64,000 nucleotides of DNA from Congeria kusceri (GCA_027627225.1 CM051029.1:9432215-9496214); one strand, 5' to 3'. Positions 36,181 to 50,200 are shown, numbered from the stretch's first letter. The notes: generated from the sequence alone by a model not told the origin. A program made the numbers and translations.

Positions 36181-36490
36181 AAAGTAGTCGTAGTAGTCAT
36201 AGTAGTAGTATTAGTAGTGGAAGTAGAAGTAGTAGTGTAGGAGGAGGAGGAGCAGTTGTTGAACAATAAGTAGTAGAAGTAGTTCTAGTAGCATTAATAC
36301 AAGTATGAGTAGTAGAAGTATAGTTGTAGTAATATAGTAGTAGTATTAGTAGTAGTAGTATTAGCAGTAGTAGTTGTATAATGATTAATAGTAGTTGTAG
36401 TAGTAGTAGTAGTAGTAGTAGTAGCATTAGCAGCAGAGGTAGTAGTAGTAATAGTTATAGTAGGAATAGTAGTAGAGCTAATAGTAGTGT
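35725..36490. repeat. (AGT)n microsatellite with internal duplication
   Basis: AGT/GTA triplets over about 765 bp. A non-triplet marker block, GTAGTGTAGGAGGAGGAGGA then AGTTGTTGAACAA and GTAGCATTAATACAAGTA, occurs at 35864 and again at 36233, showing a ~370-bp tandem duplication. Confidence 0.94.
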
Positions 36491-37496
36491 TATGGTGTTA
36501 AACTCATGTGTGTTGTCTCGGATTATATTCAATTGAATGATTATAGATCATAAAATATTTATGATTGTTTATAGTAGTTGTTAGACGAATGTATAGTTTG
36601 ATTATTTTGGCAAAATGACAAATGAACGTCGATATAGGACATTATTTGTGTCCTTACTATGAGATTGATAGACTCAAAATGGTTATAGTCCTTTATTCAA
36701 AACGTTTGTAGTATAATTACATATATTAAGAATCCTCCATTGATACACACTACGTGTATATGTTTCAGTGAAGGTATGACTGTTGCGCATCTGATTTATG
36801 TGTGTTTTTGTTTAACACTAGTTTTCTAGAAAAAAAAACTTGCAGTTCAAAAGCGCTGATTTTTTTTCTGGTATCCTTGTATCAGGTAACTATGTTCTGC
36901 ATTAAACCGAGGTTTGTCTCACGATCAAAACAATTTGCAAATTGTTGATACGAATTGAAACCGTTGTTGTTCTTCATACTTTTAATGCGAAATTACACTT
37001 GGTATGTCAATACCGATTATATATCGTAAAACGATGTTAAGGTAATGTCTATATTATTCAAACGTTTAGCAACATATTTATTTCATACGCTTTCTTGATA
37101 TTTTCACGGGTACTTTTGCTTTCTGCCAACTGCAAATATACACAATGTTCTCTATGTGGGTCTCCTTGATATGCTCATTCTCACCGAAAACCAAGTATCG
37201 CAATTTTAACCATTACGGACTGTGATTAACCAAATTTGTATTTATAAAACAAACAGTATGGGTTTATTGATTTAATAACTCAATGACAGTTTTCAATGTT
37301 GTCTGAACATATTGTCTTAAAATTGGCATTAATATCGTAATTCACCAAGGCACGAACATCGAAATAGTTATTGAAATATAAAAGGTACATGTACTCGTAT
37401 GCCAAAATGATTTATTCTAATTAGACTACTCAAACTGCAACATATTCATCGTGAATATGTAAAGTGATCCGTGTTAACACATTACTACACAACATA
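36491..37496. other. Intergenic, nothing recognised
   Basis: No gene or repeat recognised. Confidence 0.5.
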
Positions 37497-38460
37497 TACG
37501 AGGGGCGTTTTTAAATTCTAGGAAAAGTTTCATATACCTTTTTGTTGCTTAAACTGAACATGTTTTGCATATAGTCAGAGGCTCATTTTTAATCTTAACT
37601 TCTATTGTTTACGATCGCGTCGAATAGATTGTCAAACAGGGCAACATAAGATTAATGTCACTTTAAAAAGCGCTCTTAAATAATTACTAATTATTATTAC
37701 CGTATGGAACGTCTGCAGTGTGCAGCACGACGTAATTTCGGCCAAAGTGTGACGTAATTTCGATGCTTCCGCAATTCTGTTGTCGCCATGTTCGAAGCAC
37801 GGTTTATGTGGCGGACGATCAGCGGAATTCGATTAAATGCTGTGTTTTGACAAGAACAACTAGATTTAAAACTTTTTTTTGACAAGATTAACTATTCGTA
37901 AAACGTTAGAAATTATTACAGTTGAATGTTGAAAAAAAACTGTGCCACAACGTAGAATATATTAATGGTACGAACGATTTGTTGCTGAATTTCGTAGGAT
38001 GGGACTCCCTGCCGTGACGAAAACGTCAGACATTTTGGCAACTTTTCTTCGATTGATGATGAAGACCGCATGTATACGCTATGTGATAATGCGGAAAAGG
38101 CGGGAATGAGCAGATCTTCAGTTAATACGGTAATCAGAGATCAGCAGCAAATGAGATACATTTGTGCAAGATAGCTATCCAAAATATTAACGCAAGTGCA
38201 AATGGACATGCGAGTTAAACGGTCAACATCATTTCTTGAGCAGTTCTAACTTCATGGAAAATGCATTTCTTCAAAACAACATGACAACAGACGACACATT
38301 TATCAGCATGTATACACCGAAGACCAAGAGGCAGTCAGTGGTTAGGCCCAGAACCGGATCTCCGAAGAAAAGTGAACTAAAGACTCTGACGAAAAGGTAA
38401 ACATGAGTCTTATTCCAGGTCAATGTCATAAAATATGTAGGCTAAACTAAACTAATTCGA
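37497..38460 (+). pseudogene. Mariner-like element, transposase heavily broken
   Basis: The left edge TATACGAGGGGCGTTT looks like a Tc1/mariner-type terminus next to TA. The transposase remains read, with stops and shifts: WYERFVAEFRRMG, LPAVTKTSD, then AGMSRSSVNTVIRDQQQMRY, an RICAR-like ICAR, ILTQVQMDMRVKRSTSFLEQ, and pieces matching FISMYTPETKRQSVV. These match the HTH and start of the catalytic domain of mariner transposases in order. The C-terminal catalytic half and the right terminus were not found. Plus strand. Confidence 0.65.
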
Positions 38461-39059
38461 TTTAGAAAAGCTAAAACAGATTGTCGATCATAACTTCATT
38501 AAATATCCGTTGCGAGGGAAAATTTTATCTGCGGGCTCTTAACAAGTAAACCTTTACAATTTTAAGGTCGGGAAAATCCGACGAGCATCTAATCAATTTG
38601 TTGTGGCCTTGCTGATGTAAATTTTTGGTCGTGTTGTCTGAAAATACAAAACTAATCATAGTCATTCCTAATTGTTTTGTGTTTTTGTATGACACGTCCT
38701 GTTATTGAACTGTTAATATTAAAATAATTGGTGTATCTAATGTATATTTTGATCATGACAATGACCTTGTAAAATGTATACTTTCTTCTAGTCAAGATAT
38801 GGTTATTTAGTGCTTACTGCTGGTTGTTAATAAGTACAATCCTTATTGAGGACTGGGTGCGAAAGCCCTATGCAGGGCATGGTCCAAGAAGAAGAATTAT
38901 ATAAATTGTTTTTTTATTAATTAAAGATATATATTTATTTATACAATTAATGGACCAGAGTGAATTAACAGGAAATTATTGGCTAGATATAAAGTTATGA
39001 TGGCGTTTGGCAGACATTTTTAATCAATATGGGCAAAATATTTTTTTTTGCGCTTTTTG
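38461..39059. other. Spacer, possible retroposon tail
   Basis: Around 38845-38893 a segment with CCCTATGCAGGGCATGG followed by AAGAAGAAG looks like the 3' end of a non-LTR element; weak. Confidence 0.3.
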
Positions 39060-39230
39060 ATCGGTCTAATTTTATCGAAAATTGAAAAAAATATATTTTA
39101 TTATTATTTTGCTCGCTCGCACCATTTTGTTTTTAAATATCACACAGGTTTATTCGCCTCTAATTTTATCAAAAATGGAAAAAAAAAGATATTTTATTAT
39201 TATTTTGCTCACTCGCACCATTTTTTTGCC
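39060..39230. repeat. Two tandem ~94-bp copies
   Basis: CTAATTTTATC, ATTTTATTATTATTTTGCTC and ACTCGCACCATTTT-type blocks occur in both copies (starting about 39066 and 39160). Confidence 0.8.
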
Positions 39231-39240
39231 TGAATCCGGG

Positions 39241-40097
39241 AAACACCAAATCATTTTGTTGTGGCTTAATAGTTAATCAATAATTTTCAAATGCACATAG
39301 TAATTATAAACATTTTATTGAAAGTGCTACTCTACACAAAAGTACAGTGTTTATTTGTTATCTATATTTTTTTGTAATTCTTATTAGAGACATCTTACAA
39401 TGTATATCAATTTATAAACGCTTAAGGATTTCATTAACAGCAATACGATTTTACCATCAAATTTCACAAAGCCTCGAGATTGTTTTCCTAATAAGGTAAA
39501 CTATGTCAAAATAAAAACGGTCCTGCAGAGGGTATAATTTAATAATACAGGTGCAAATACTGCAGCAACACGGTACAGCTGTGATGTGAACGGGATAACA
39601 GTTAAATATCGTCATTTCTGTTTATCACTGTATAATTACTGTTTTAGAATGTATACATTGTTATGAAATTTAAAGCCGAGAATTCAACAGCTACAGGTAA
39701 ATGATGAATGTTTCAATGGAATGTTTAGATATGAAATTTCGTTGTCAATATGTTTATGTGTGGACACGAAGTACACAAAATAACACTTTATAGTAAGGTG
39801 TATATTGCCTCATTCACGATTCTAGTATGTGTTGACGCGTATAAAGCTTGATACGATCGCTAAACCCACGTTGCATCCCGTTGCCTTCATATAACAAATT
39901 AGTCACGTCATACTTACATAAAACATATTAATTGCTGCAAAAATATACGGTTCAGTAATGTAATTTTGTTTATTATGTATGTGGTTAAATAATATATAAG
40001 CTCAGTAGAGTCTGAACCGTATGGATGGGCACAAAATACTTTCATGATCTTTTAACCCACTCACAAAAGCAGGGCCTTTAATACACACTGTCGTAAT
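39241..40097. other. Intergenic, nothing recognised
   Basis: AT-rich, no gene. Confidence 0.5.
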
Positions 40098-40408
40098 ATA
40101 TATAATGAATATATTGTTGTAATTTATCTAATGAATACATTGTTGTAAGTTATCTTATGAATAGATGGTTGCAATTTATCTAATGAATATATAATTGTTA
40201 TGTATATTATGATAAGATTATTGTAATGTTTAATGTATCTAATGAAAATATTGTTGTAATGTATCTAATGAATAGATTGATATACTGTATCTCATGAATA
40301 GATTGTTCTAATGTTTGTAATTAATAGTTTGTTGTTATGTATCTTATACATGGATTGTTGTAATATATCTGATAAATAGATTGTTGTAATATATCTAATT
40401 AATATATG
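40098..40408. repeat. 26-bp minisatellite, ~11 copies
   Basis: Unit near TTGTAATGTATCTAATGAAT plus AGATTG, diverged. Confidence 0.85.
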
Positions 40409-41220
40409 TTTATAACCCTACTGTATACTATTATTTCACCGGTATTAATTTTACCTTGTGTATTATTATTATACAACTACCTGTATTATAAAATGTCAGA
40501 TGTATATGAAATGAAAATTTCAGCTACAGTTGGGATCCAATATAATACATGTTTCATGGCCATTGTGTCTGCAATTAGAAAGGATTTAGCTCCGGTATAC
40601 TGAAACGTTTTGGTTGAAATGAATAACGGCATTCATGCGTATCTTTTCTATGCAGTTGCTATTATAAAATCTAATGGGTTTTTTCGTGTTGTTTGCGTTT
40701 TTTTTGCGTCAGTTAAGTTTGATATGCACATTAGATATTCGTTATTGAGAAAAAACAAACTATTTACAGACAACCGGCAGTATATTTCCTTCATGTGTGC
40801 CCCATGGCCACTTAGTATGAGGATGAAACGTGTATCCCCTTACTTCTCTGTACAGGCAATTATATTTTATATTTATGCTATTTATAAATGCCCGTCTACG
40901 TCTTCGTAGAAAAGCTAGCTGATGCGTAAATAACATATTCACACCATTTTAACGACACGCCATTAACATATAATAAGTCTGTAACTGGTTGTAATTCGTA
41001 TAATGTACGTTGCATAATTACACGGATACTATGCATTATTTAACATACAAGCCATGATGTCTAGCGTAGAAGCTACTGTTGACAATCATTTACTGGGAAA
41101 TAGCAATGCGCTCATTCCATAAATAATTCCATAAATAACAATCGCAGAGCAACGGATGTTATTATCACGTGACCGGAATGTAAACAATACCAACGTCGCC
41201 TGCATGCGATAGCACGTGTT
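40409..41220. other. Intergenic, nothing recognised
   Basis: Short open frames (for example 40610-40909) have no domain or splice support. Confidence 0.45.
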
Positions 41221-41330
41221 CGTAACCACCATATTGATAATAAAGACAGAGTTTTGGATCTTGTTCTACACACTAACCAAAACGTGGTGAATAATGTGTA
41301 TAACTTCCTCTTACCACGATCAGCAAGCAG
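41221..41330 (+). pseudogene. Possible LINE endonuclease fragment
   Basis: Reads NHHIDNKDRVLDLVLHTNQN then VVNNV. The LDLVLTNNxxLVxxV pattern is typical of the end of LINE endonuclease domains. Very short; no flanking LINE sequence recognised. Confidence 0.3.
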
Positions 41331-43679
41331 TACATTACGTATTGCACTGGAGTGTGTTAGTAACGGTATTCAGTTTTTAAAATATGACACTTTTGTTTAC
41401 GTGTTCAGTATATGGTTTACATTACTACATCAGTGTTCGTGTCAATAGACTTATGATAGTTAAAGTCTAAATGCATTTCAACAGTAAATTATTTAGTCGC
41501 CATCCTGATCTTTATCTGAATAATTGTATTATATTGAAATTGGCTTCCTTGTTGTTTAGGTCGTTATATCAGTCGGTCTTCGTCGGTGTATTACGTTTTT
41601 ATATCTGCCTATTTCTGAACGAGGATGTGCGTTATGACTGGCGTTTGCTTACGCACCACTGTATACAGGAATCGGGGTATGCGAAACTTTTATATTTACA
41701 ACAACTCATTAAATGTCTTAACTGCAAACGCTGAAGGACACGGTGTAATCGAATACAATTATTATATATAGGCAATCATTACAAACTGAACAAGTATACC
41801 TCCGCCACTGTTCAAGATCAAACCTACAACCATTGAACTAAAAGTGTGTAACGTTATGCGATAGGACAGTCTGATATAACTGTGTATTGTAACGTTGAGT
41901 AAGTGATGCATTAGTGGTCGGTGACCACATAATTTAATAGTAATTCTTTATATTTTGAATACTATACCTTTCAAGTTCATACTGTTAGCCTGGCTCAGTA
42001 TTGCTGTAGGTATTTGACATTTCCGGTAAGTTGAAAGGTTCTGGCGCGTTCACTGTTAACAACTTTCGACGCTGTTAAAGCACACAAAAATAATGACAAT
42101 TTCGCCAAATAAATTACTGTCATTGTTGATAAGTAATTTGACGTAACAGCGTTGTCAATACATGTATATAAATGCTTTCATCATGATCTTATTTGCCATT
42201 TATCTGTCAACATGATTTATTACATTGTCCTGTTGGAACTAAACTCTATATATAAACGTTAGAACGATACTTATCGTCCAAATTCCTTGCGTAAACATTA
42301 ACTTTCTGAAGGCGAAGTAAACAGTTTGAATTGTTGCTGTTTAGAATAAAGCGAAATTTAACTTTGGAAAATGATATCGTATGCATGCCTACCTTATCTA
42401 CATTGTCGTTAATACATACACTTTGTTCTTTTCATTTTGATTTGAGCATTATATATTTAGCATTCGTGTGAATATTGCTATCAGTATTGATGGCAGTATT
42501 GTTGTTGTTATGTGTGTCAAAAGACCACGCATTGTGAACGTGATACACTGATCATATTACTTTTCAAAAGAGGCCATGATTAAAAATTTATTTAAATTTA
42601 GCTGTTATTTAACAATTGTTCTTCTACTACTACTTAGAAGAGCTAACTGGTGAGTAAAAACATTTATATACGAAACACATGTATCACCATGGAAAGGATT
42701 TACTCTTTACACCTATTGTATAGCTGGTTGGAAGCCACATTCCGTGCATAACATGGAAATTATTTTTTTTCTGTAGAACGAAGCTTATAATGCGTAAACA
42801 GGGACATACAAACTTCCTATTAATACTATTGTTATTGTTAACCTGATTACAAGTGGCGACTATCATGCTACATATTAGATTAGTATATTCATTTTAAGAG
42901 CTCTGTACTAAAATAAGTATTTCAATTACACGAATATCATTCACCAGTATGTGATTCGTGGTATATTGGTACATTAGGCATAACGACTGACGCTTGTTCT
43001 AACAAATGCGTCCATGAGTTCAGTTCAAATTAAACATGAGCTCATGTTTCCATTTCAGTTATACCGATATAATGTCAGAGAAACATTTCAACGGGCTTTA
43101 CATGAAACAAGAAACAAAGCCACCTATACTTTATACAGAGCCCAATTTGTGGGACAATTGTAACGATTATATGGTGCTAATAAGAGTTATATCCTGCTGT
43201 CGCAACTGTTGTTTCGCTTTGTATATATATTTTATAATGCATAATTAACTTAGGGCCTAATTGTATAGTAGTAATCTGAAATAGTTAAAACGATTGTGAT
43301 TGAGTGCATACTGTCAAAAACCCATAAAACTATACATACGATTCAGTACAAACAATTTGTAATGATTCGATGCACATTTCAAACGCACTTCAAAATGTAG
43401 GGTCACTATTTTAACATGCATGAAAATATTGTATACAAGTATTGCTAGATTATTCACTTTACATCCGTCATACGTGTTTATTAATTTTGTACTAATATAC
43501 ACAGTAATAATACAGTATTTGTTTATTACCAGTATTTTTCATATTTCTGTTAATCTGCTGAAGATTTATGTTATTTTTAGTGACGCACTTATGTGATTAT
43601 AGATACACTAAATCGTCTAGCCTTTACTTCAACACTTCCTGAATGGTTTGCATAACTTCCGTTTTACTCGTTCTCACAG
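41331..43679. other. Intergenic, nothing recognised
   Basis: AT-rich, no supported gene, RNA or tandem array. Confidence 0.45.
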
Positions 43680-43721
43680 TTAGGGATGAATTAAGCAGTG
43701 CAATCGGGCCTGCTGACGTTA
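43680..43721 (+). other. Orphan exon candidate (42 nt, symmetric)
   Basis: Acceptor TTCTCACAG and consensus donor GTAAGT flank 42 nt that read, in phase 1, RDELSSAIGPADV. No partner exons recognised; it may be chance. Confidence 0.22.
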
Positions 43722-44664
43722 GTAAGTTGTCAAATAACAGTTACATGCCCAAGGCATTCGGTTTCTGAAATTTTCTGAATTTGACACATTTATATATATA
43801 TTGCATAAATTGCCTCAAATTTAACATCGTTAATAGAGATGCAGTATTAATAGTCAACAGAAATTATACAAGTAAATGATCCAGCTACACTGATTATACA
43901 TATATAAATGTACCTACGAGAAAATGAAATTCATGCGATTAATAGAACCGTTTCGAGTAATAAGGAATGTAATGTGTAATATCAATAAAACAGTTATATA
44001 AAACAACTTAATGTGTCGCAATCCAAGTTTTCATCCATGATGACAGCCCTATAAACTTGTTATCTCAGACGGTTTTGGAAGTTCAATTTACAAGATAGAA
44101 AATATCCATTGCTTTAAGATTCCTACCAAAGAAACAGTTAATTGCGCATGGGTTTAATTCATTTAAACGAACAACAACAACCTTAATGCTTAATTTACAT
44201 GTATGTTGTTTTTTTACTGGTGTCAATCGGTGCACTTTTCAAAGAAATGCAGACGTCAATTTATTTATTTACTAGTTTAATAATGTATGAAAAGTATTCC
44301 GGTTGCATCGATTATTACCTTTGGAAGTAAGTATTTCATACAATTGTAAGTATTTCATAAAACTGTAAGTGTGAGGGACCTTACATAGCTTCGAACGTAA
44401 CATTTTAAATATGTTCACTTCAGTTCAATGGTGATATTTATGTATGTTTTTACTAAACAAAAGCGTGTGTTTGTTGTGGAAATTAACTGTTATACTGTTG
44501 TCATTTTACAATGTTACTTTAGGATGCACTTCAATATAGAATGGTACATTGATTTTTTTTTTTATAGATTTCAAGATATGAATGAAAACTAATTAAGATG
44601 CTTTGTGAATACAAACAATGGACTCTAGCGTTATAATTTGCATCAATAAAACTTTCAATTTCAG
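43722..44664. other. Intergenic, nothing recognised
   Basis: No gene or repeat recognised. Confidence 0.45.
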
Positions 44665-44757
44665 CTACGGTCACCTCATGTCCAATGCTTGAGGATATTA
44701 CGTTCGTATCGGATTTCCAAACGTTATGCGTATGTAGGCGTACGTGTACGTCGTAAG
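44665..44757 (+). other. Orphan exon candidate (93 nt)
   Basis: Acceptor CAATTTCAG and donor GTAAAT flank 93 nt. In phase 1 it reads ATVTSCPMLEDITFVSDFQT then LCVCRRTCTS and a TAA just before the donor. It is Cys-rich and extracellular in style, and begins like the stalk exon of the Ig gene (CTAC after the acceptor). Unproven. Confidence 0.25.
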
Positions 44758-44889
44758 GTAAATGTGACCTTAAACAATTGGAAGTAGACTTAATGAAAGC
44801 TTTATATAATATTTTACCTATATTATGTGAACTCATTAATTCTTTACAGGTGAGTGAACAATAAGGACTGTTTTATAACGTTACTAAAT

Positions 44890-46325
44890 AATAGTGAGGT
44901 AATTGGTCGTGTGTATCATTACGGTGCACACAAATTGGCCGTGAGTATCATTACGGTGCACGCACAATGGTCGTGAGTACCATTACGGTGCACGAACATT
45001 GGTCATGAGTATAATTACTGTGCACACACATTGATGGTGAGCATCATTACAAGGTACGCACACTGGTCGCGAGTATAATTACACTACACGCACACTGGTC
45101 GTTAGTACCATTACACTGTACGCACACTGGTCGTTGCACTGCACGCACACTGGTCGTAAGTATCATTACACTGCACGCATCTGGTCGTGAGTATCAATGC
45201 ACTGCACGCACACTTGTCGTGAGTATCATTACACTGCACGCACAGTGGTCGTATCATTGCACTGCACGCACACTGGTCGTGATTATAATTACGCTGCACG
45301 CACACTGGTCGTGACAATCATTACCCTGCACGCACACTGGTCGTGAGTATCATTACACTGCACGCACACTGGTCGTGAGTATAATTACACTGCACGCACA
45401 CTGGTCGTAAGTATCATTACACTGCAAGCCCACTGGTCGTGAGTATCATTGTACTGCACGCACACTGGTCGTTAGTATCATTAGTGTGCACGCACACTGG
45501 TCGTGAGTTTCATTACATTGCACGCACACTGGTTGTTAGTATCATTACATTGCACGTACACTAGTCGTTAGTATCACTACACTGCAAGCACACATGTCGT
45601 ATCATTAGAGTGCATGCACACTGTCTATGAGTATTATAACAGCGCACGCACATTGGTCGTGAGTATCATTGCGGTGCACGCACACTGGTCGTGAGTATCA
45701 ATACGGTGCACGAACATTGGTCAATAGCAACATTGCGGTGTACGCACACTTGTCGAGAGTATCATTACGGTGCACGCATACTGGTCGTTAGTATCAATAC
45801 GGTGCAAGCACTTAGACCGGGAGGAGTACTAATACGCTGCATACACTCAGTCCGTGAGTATATTGACCTGCATTAATTCGGTCCGTGTGTAGCATTTACC
45901 GGAATGCACACGGTCCGTTAGTAACATTGAAATGTATGTACTCGGTCCGTGAGTAGCATTGCCATGCATGCACTCAGTCCGCAAGTAACATTATCCTGCG
46001 TGCACTCAGTCCGTGAGTAACAATTGCACTGTATGCACTCGGTCCGTGAGTAACATAACCTTGCGTGCACTCAGTTCGTGAGTCACATTACCATGCATGC
46101 ACTCAGTCTGCAAGTAAAATTACCCTGCAAGCACTCCGTCCGTGAGTAACATAACCCTGTATGCACACAACCCGTGAGTAGCATTACCCTGCATGCACTT
46201 CGTCCGTTAGTAGTATTACCCTGCATGAACTCAGTCCGGGAGTAACATTACCATGCATGCATTTGGTCCGTAAGTAATATTATCCTGAGTGCACTCGGTC
46301 CGTGAGTAACATTACAATGAATGCA
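44890..46325. repeat. 32-bp minisatellite with two subfamilies
   Basis: 44890-45815: unit GGTCGTGAGTATCATTACAC plus TGCACGCACACT. 45815-46325: a second type, GGTCCGTGAGTAACATTACC plus CTGCATGCACTC. Same period, consistent sequence differences, sharp switch. About 45 units in all, with a few shortened ones. Confidence 0.93.
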
Positions 46326-46329
46326 CACC

Positions 46330-47220
46330 TGGCTAGATTGAACTTTACCGGTACGCGGATCGCGCATGCTCAATGAGCAGGTTCTTGTTGCTATGTTAAA
46401 GTAAACAAATGTCCAAACTAAGTAAAGTTTTAAGACATTGTAAGAAACTAGTTAAATATTTGGTTTTAGCTTAACCAATTTATGAGCAGACTGCAAACAG
46501 CAAATTCATTGGAAAAAAGCGTTCTCAGCAACACCAAAATCAATGGCTTTAATAATATCAATAGGCCTATGCCTAAGTTTTAGTTGTTAAAATAAGATTT
46601 TGTGTCAGTATACATATATTGCATTACTATTAAAGCAGGGTCGAACGTTAATATTATGTTATTCTTCAAATACGTCTTACGATATACTCGACGCATTACA
46701 CCCGTATAACTTCATTGCTACAGTTTGAAAGTATATATGGTACACATAAGATATATCGATATATACTAATAACGTTGAATGTGCATCTTTTAATGTGATC
46801 TATTTTAAACAAAAATCAAAAAGACAGTCAAACAAAACTTGACTTAATGACTAAATTTATCCAGTATAATCTTTAATATCGTATTGAGTTCAAATCGTGA
46901 CCAATCTCTGATGTATCACTCGACAATTCAATAAAGCTTGGCAAATTCCTCATATAAATTGAATAAGCGTAGGCATAATTCTTCTTATAGTATCCGATTA
47001 TAAGCGCGTGCAAAAAAAAAATTGCCGACTCATTAAATAACAATACGTCTTCATAATAATCGCTGGTACTACTTTTAGAGAGTAGACAACTTCATATTGA
47101 CGTAATCGCAATCATCAGGTGACACCGTTTGTCCTAACGCGAGCACTTTATAGTGATTTTCTAAAGAAGTCGTAATATCTCGCCAAGTGTCGTAAAGAGA
47201 AAACCTCGAGTGTTCGTGGC
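46330..47220. other. Spacer between the two minisatellites
   Basis: About 0.9 kb of AT-rich single-copy-looking sequence; no gene recognised. Confidence 0.5.
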
Positions 47221-47224
47221 ATTC

Positions 47225-50200
47225 TTGTTCTGCATGTGTGTTGTACTTATGGTCATGACGTGCAAGGGTCCCAGACTTATTGTCATGATTTGCACGTGTC
47301 TCAGACTAATTCTCATGAGGTGCAAGTGTCTCATACTTATTGTCATGACTTACACGTGTCTCAGACATATTGTCATGACGTGCAAGTGCATCATACTTAT
47401 TGTCATGAAGTGCAAGTGTCTCATAATTATTGTCATGACGTGCAAGTGTCTCAGACTTATTGTCATGACGTGTATGTGTTTCAGACTTATTGTCAAGACG
47501 TGCACGTGTCACAGACTTATTGTCATGACGTGCAAGTGTCTCAGACTTATTTTCATGACGTGCAAGTATCTCAGAATTATTGTCATGACGGGCAAGTGTC
47601 TCAGACTGATTGTAATGACTTGCACGTGTCTCAGACTTATTGTCATACTTTGCAAGTGTATCAGACGTATTGTCATGACTTGCACGTGTCTCAGACTTAT
47701 TGTCATGACTTGCACGTATCTCATACTTATTGTAATGACTTGCAAGTGTCAAAGACTTATTGTCATGACTTGCACGTGTCTCAGACTTATTGTCATAAGG
47801 TGCAAGTGTCTCAGACATATTGTCATGACGTGCAAGGGTATCATACTTATTGTCATAAGGGTGCAACAGTCTCAGACTTATTGCCATAAGGTGCAAGTAT
47901 TTCAGACTTATAGTCATAGGGGGCAAGTGTCTCAGACTTATTTTCATAAGGTGCAAGTGTCTCAGACTAAATTGTCATGACGTGCAAGTGTCTCAGACAT
48001 ATTGTCATGACGTGCAAGTGTCTCATACTTATTGTCATGACGTGCAAATGTCTCAGACTTATTGTCATGACGTGCAATGGTTTCAGACTTATTGTCATGA
48101 CATGTAGTTGTCTCAGACTTATTGTCATGACTTGCACGTGTCTGAAACTTACTTTCATGACATAAAAGTGTCTCAGACTTATTGTCATGACTTACACGTT
48201 TCTCAGACATATTGTCATGACGTGCAAGTGTATCATACTTATTGTCATGACGTGCAAGTGTCTCATAATTATTGTCATGACGTGTAAGTGTCTGAGACTT
48301 ATTGTCATGACGTGAAAGTGTCTCAGACTTATTGTCATGACGTGTAAGTGTCTGAGACTTATTGTCATGACGTGCAAGTGTCGCAGACTTATTTCAATGA
48401 CGTGAATGGTCTCAGACTTATTGTCATGACGTGCAAGTGTCTCAGACTGATGGTAATGAATTGCACGTGTCTCAGACTTATTGTCATACCTTGCAAATGT
48501 CACAGATTTATTGTCATGACTTGCACGTGTCTCAGACTTATTGTCATGACTTGCACGTGTCTCAGCCTTAATGTAATGACTTTCAAGTGTCTCAGACTTA
48601 TTGTCATGACTTGCACGTGTCTCAGACTTATTGTCATACCTTGCAAGTGTCTCTTACTTATTATCATAAGGTACAAGTGTCTCAGACTTACAGTCATAAG
48701 GTGAAATGTCTCAGACTTATTTTCATAAGGTGCAAGTGTCTCATACTTATTGTCATGACGTCCAAGTGTCTCAGAAACATTGTCAGGGTTTGCACGTGTC
48801 TCAGACTTATTGTCATACCTTGCAAGTGTCTCAGCCTTATTGTCATAAGGTGCAAATGTCTCATACTGATTGTCATGACGTGCAAAGTTCTCATACTTAT
48901 TGTCATGACGTGCAAGTGTCGCAGATTTATTGTCATGACGTCCAGGTGTCTCAGACTTATTGTCATCAATTGCAAGTGCCTCAGACTTATTTTCATGACG
49001 TGAAAGTGTCTCAGACTAATTGTCATGACGTGCAAGTGTCTCAGACTTATTGTCATGACTTGCACGTCTATCAGACATATTGACATAAGATGCAAGTGTC
49101 ACAGACTTATTGTCATGACGTGCAAGTGTATCAGACCACCCCTTATTGTCGTGTCGTGTAAGTGTCCCAGAATTATTGTCATCACGTGCACGAGTCTCAG
49201 ACTTATTGTCATGACTTGCACGTGTCTCAGACTTATTGTCACAATTTTCAAGTGTCTCAGACGTATTGTCATACATTGCAAATGTCTCACACTTATTGTC
49301 ATACATTGCAAGTGTGTCAGACTTATTGTCATAACGTGCAAGGGTCTCAGACTTATTGTAATAAGGTGCAAGTGTCTCAGACATATTGTCATGACGTGCA
49401 AGGGTAACAGACATATTGACATAAGGTGCAAGTGTCTCAGAATTATTGTCATAAGGTGCAAGTATTTCAGACTTATAATCATAGGGTGCAAGTGTATCAT
49501 ACTTATTTTCATAAGGTGCAAGTGTCTCAGACTTATTGTCATGACGTGCAAGTGTCTCAGACATATTGTCATGACGTGCAAGTGTCTCATACTTATTGTC
49601 ATGACGTGCAGGTGTCATAGACATATTGTCATGACGTGCAAGGGTATCAGACTTATTGTCATAAGGTGCAAGAGTCTCAGACTTATTGTCATAAGGTGCA
49701 AGTATTTCAGACTTATAGTCATAGGGTGCAAGTCTATCATACTTATTTTCATAAGGTGCAAGTGTCTCAGAATTATTGTCATAAGGTGCAAGTATTTCAG
49801 ACTTATAATCATAGGGGTGCAAGTGTATCATACTTATTTTCATAAGGTGCAAGTGTCTCAGACTTATTGTCATGACGTGCAAGTGTCTCAGACATATTGT
49901 CATGACGTGCAAGTGTCTCTTACTTATGGTCATGACGTGCAAGTGTCATAGACATATTGTCATGACGTGCAAGGGTATCATACTTATTGTCATAAGATGC
50001 AAGAATCTCAGACTTATTGTCATAAGGTGCAAGTATTTCAGACTTATAGTCATAGGGTGCAAGTGTATCATACTTATTTTCATAAGGTGCAAGTGTCTCA
50101 GACTTATTGTCATGACGTGTAAGTGTCTCATACATATTGTCATGGCTTGAAAGTGTCTCAAACTTATTGTCATGAGGTGCAAGTGTCTCAGACTTATTGT

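Noticed and set aside
35675..36427. Poly-Leu / poly-Thr / poly-Val frames
   Set aside because: Triplet-repeat artefacts on both strands.
44531..44836. 101-codon minus-strand frame
   Set aside because: Overlaps a better-supported plus-strand splice-flanked segment; no recognisable domain.
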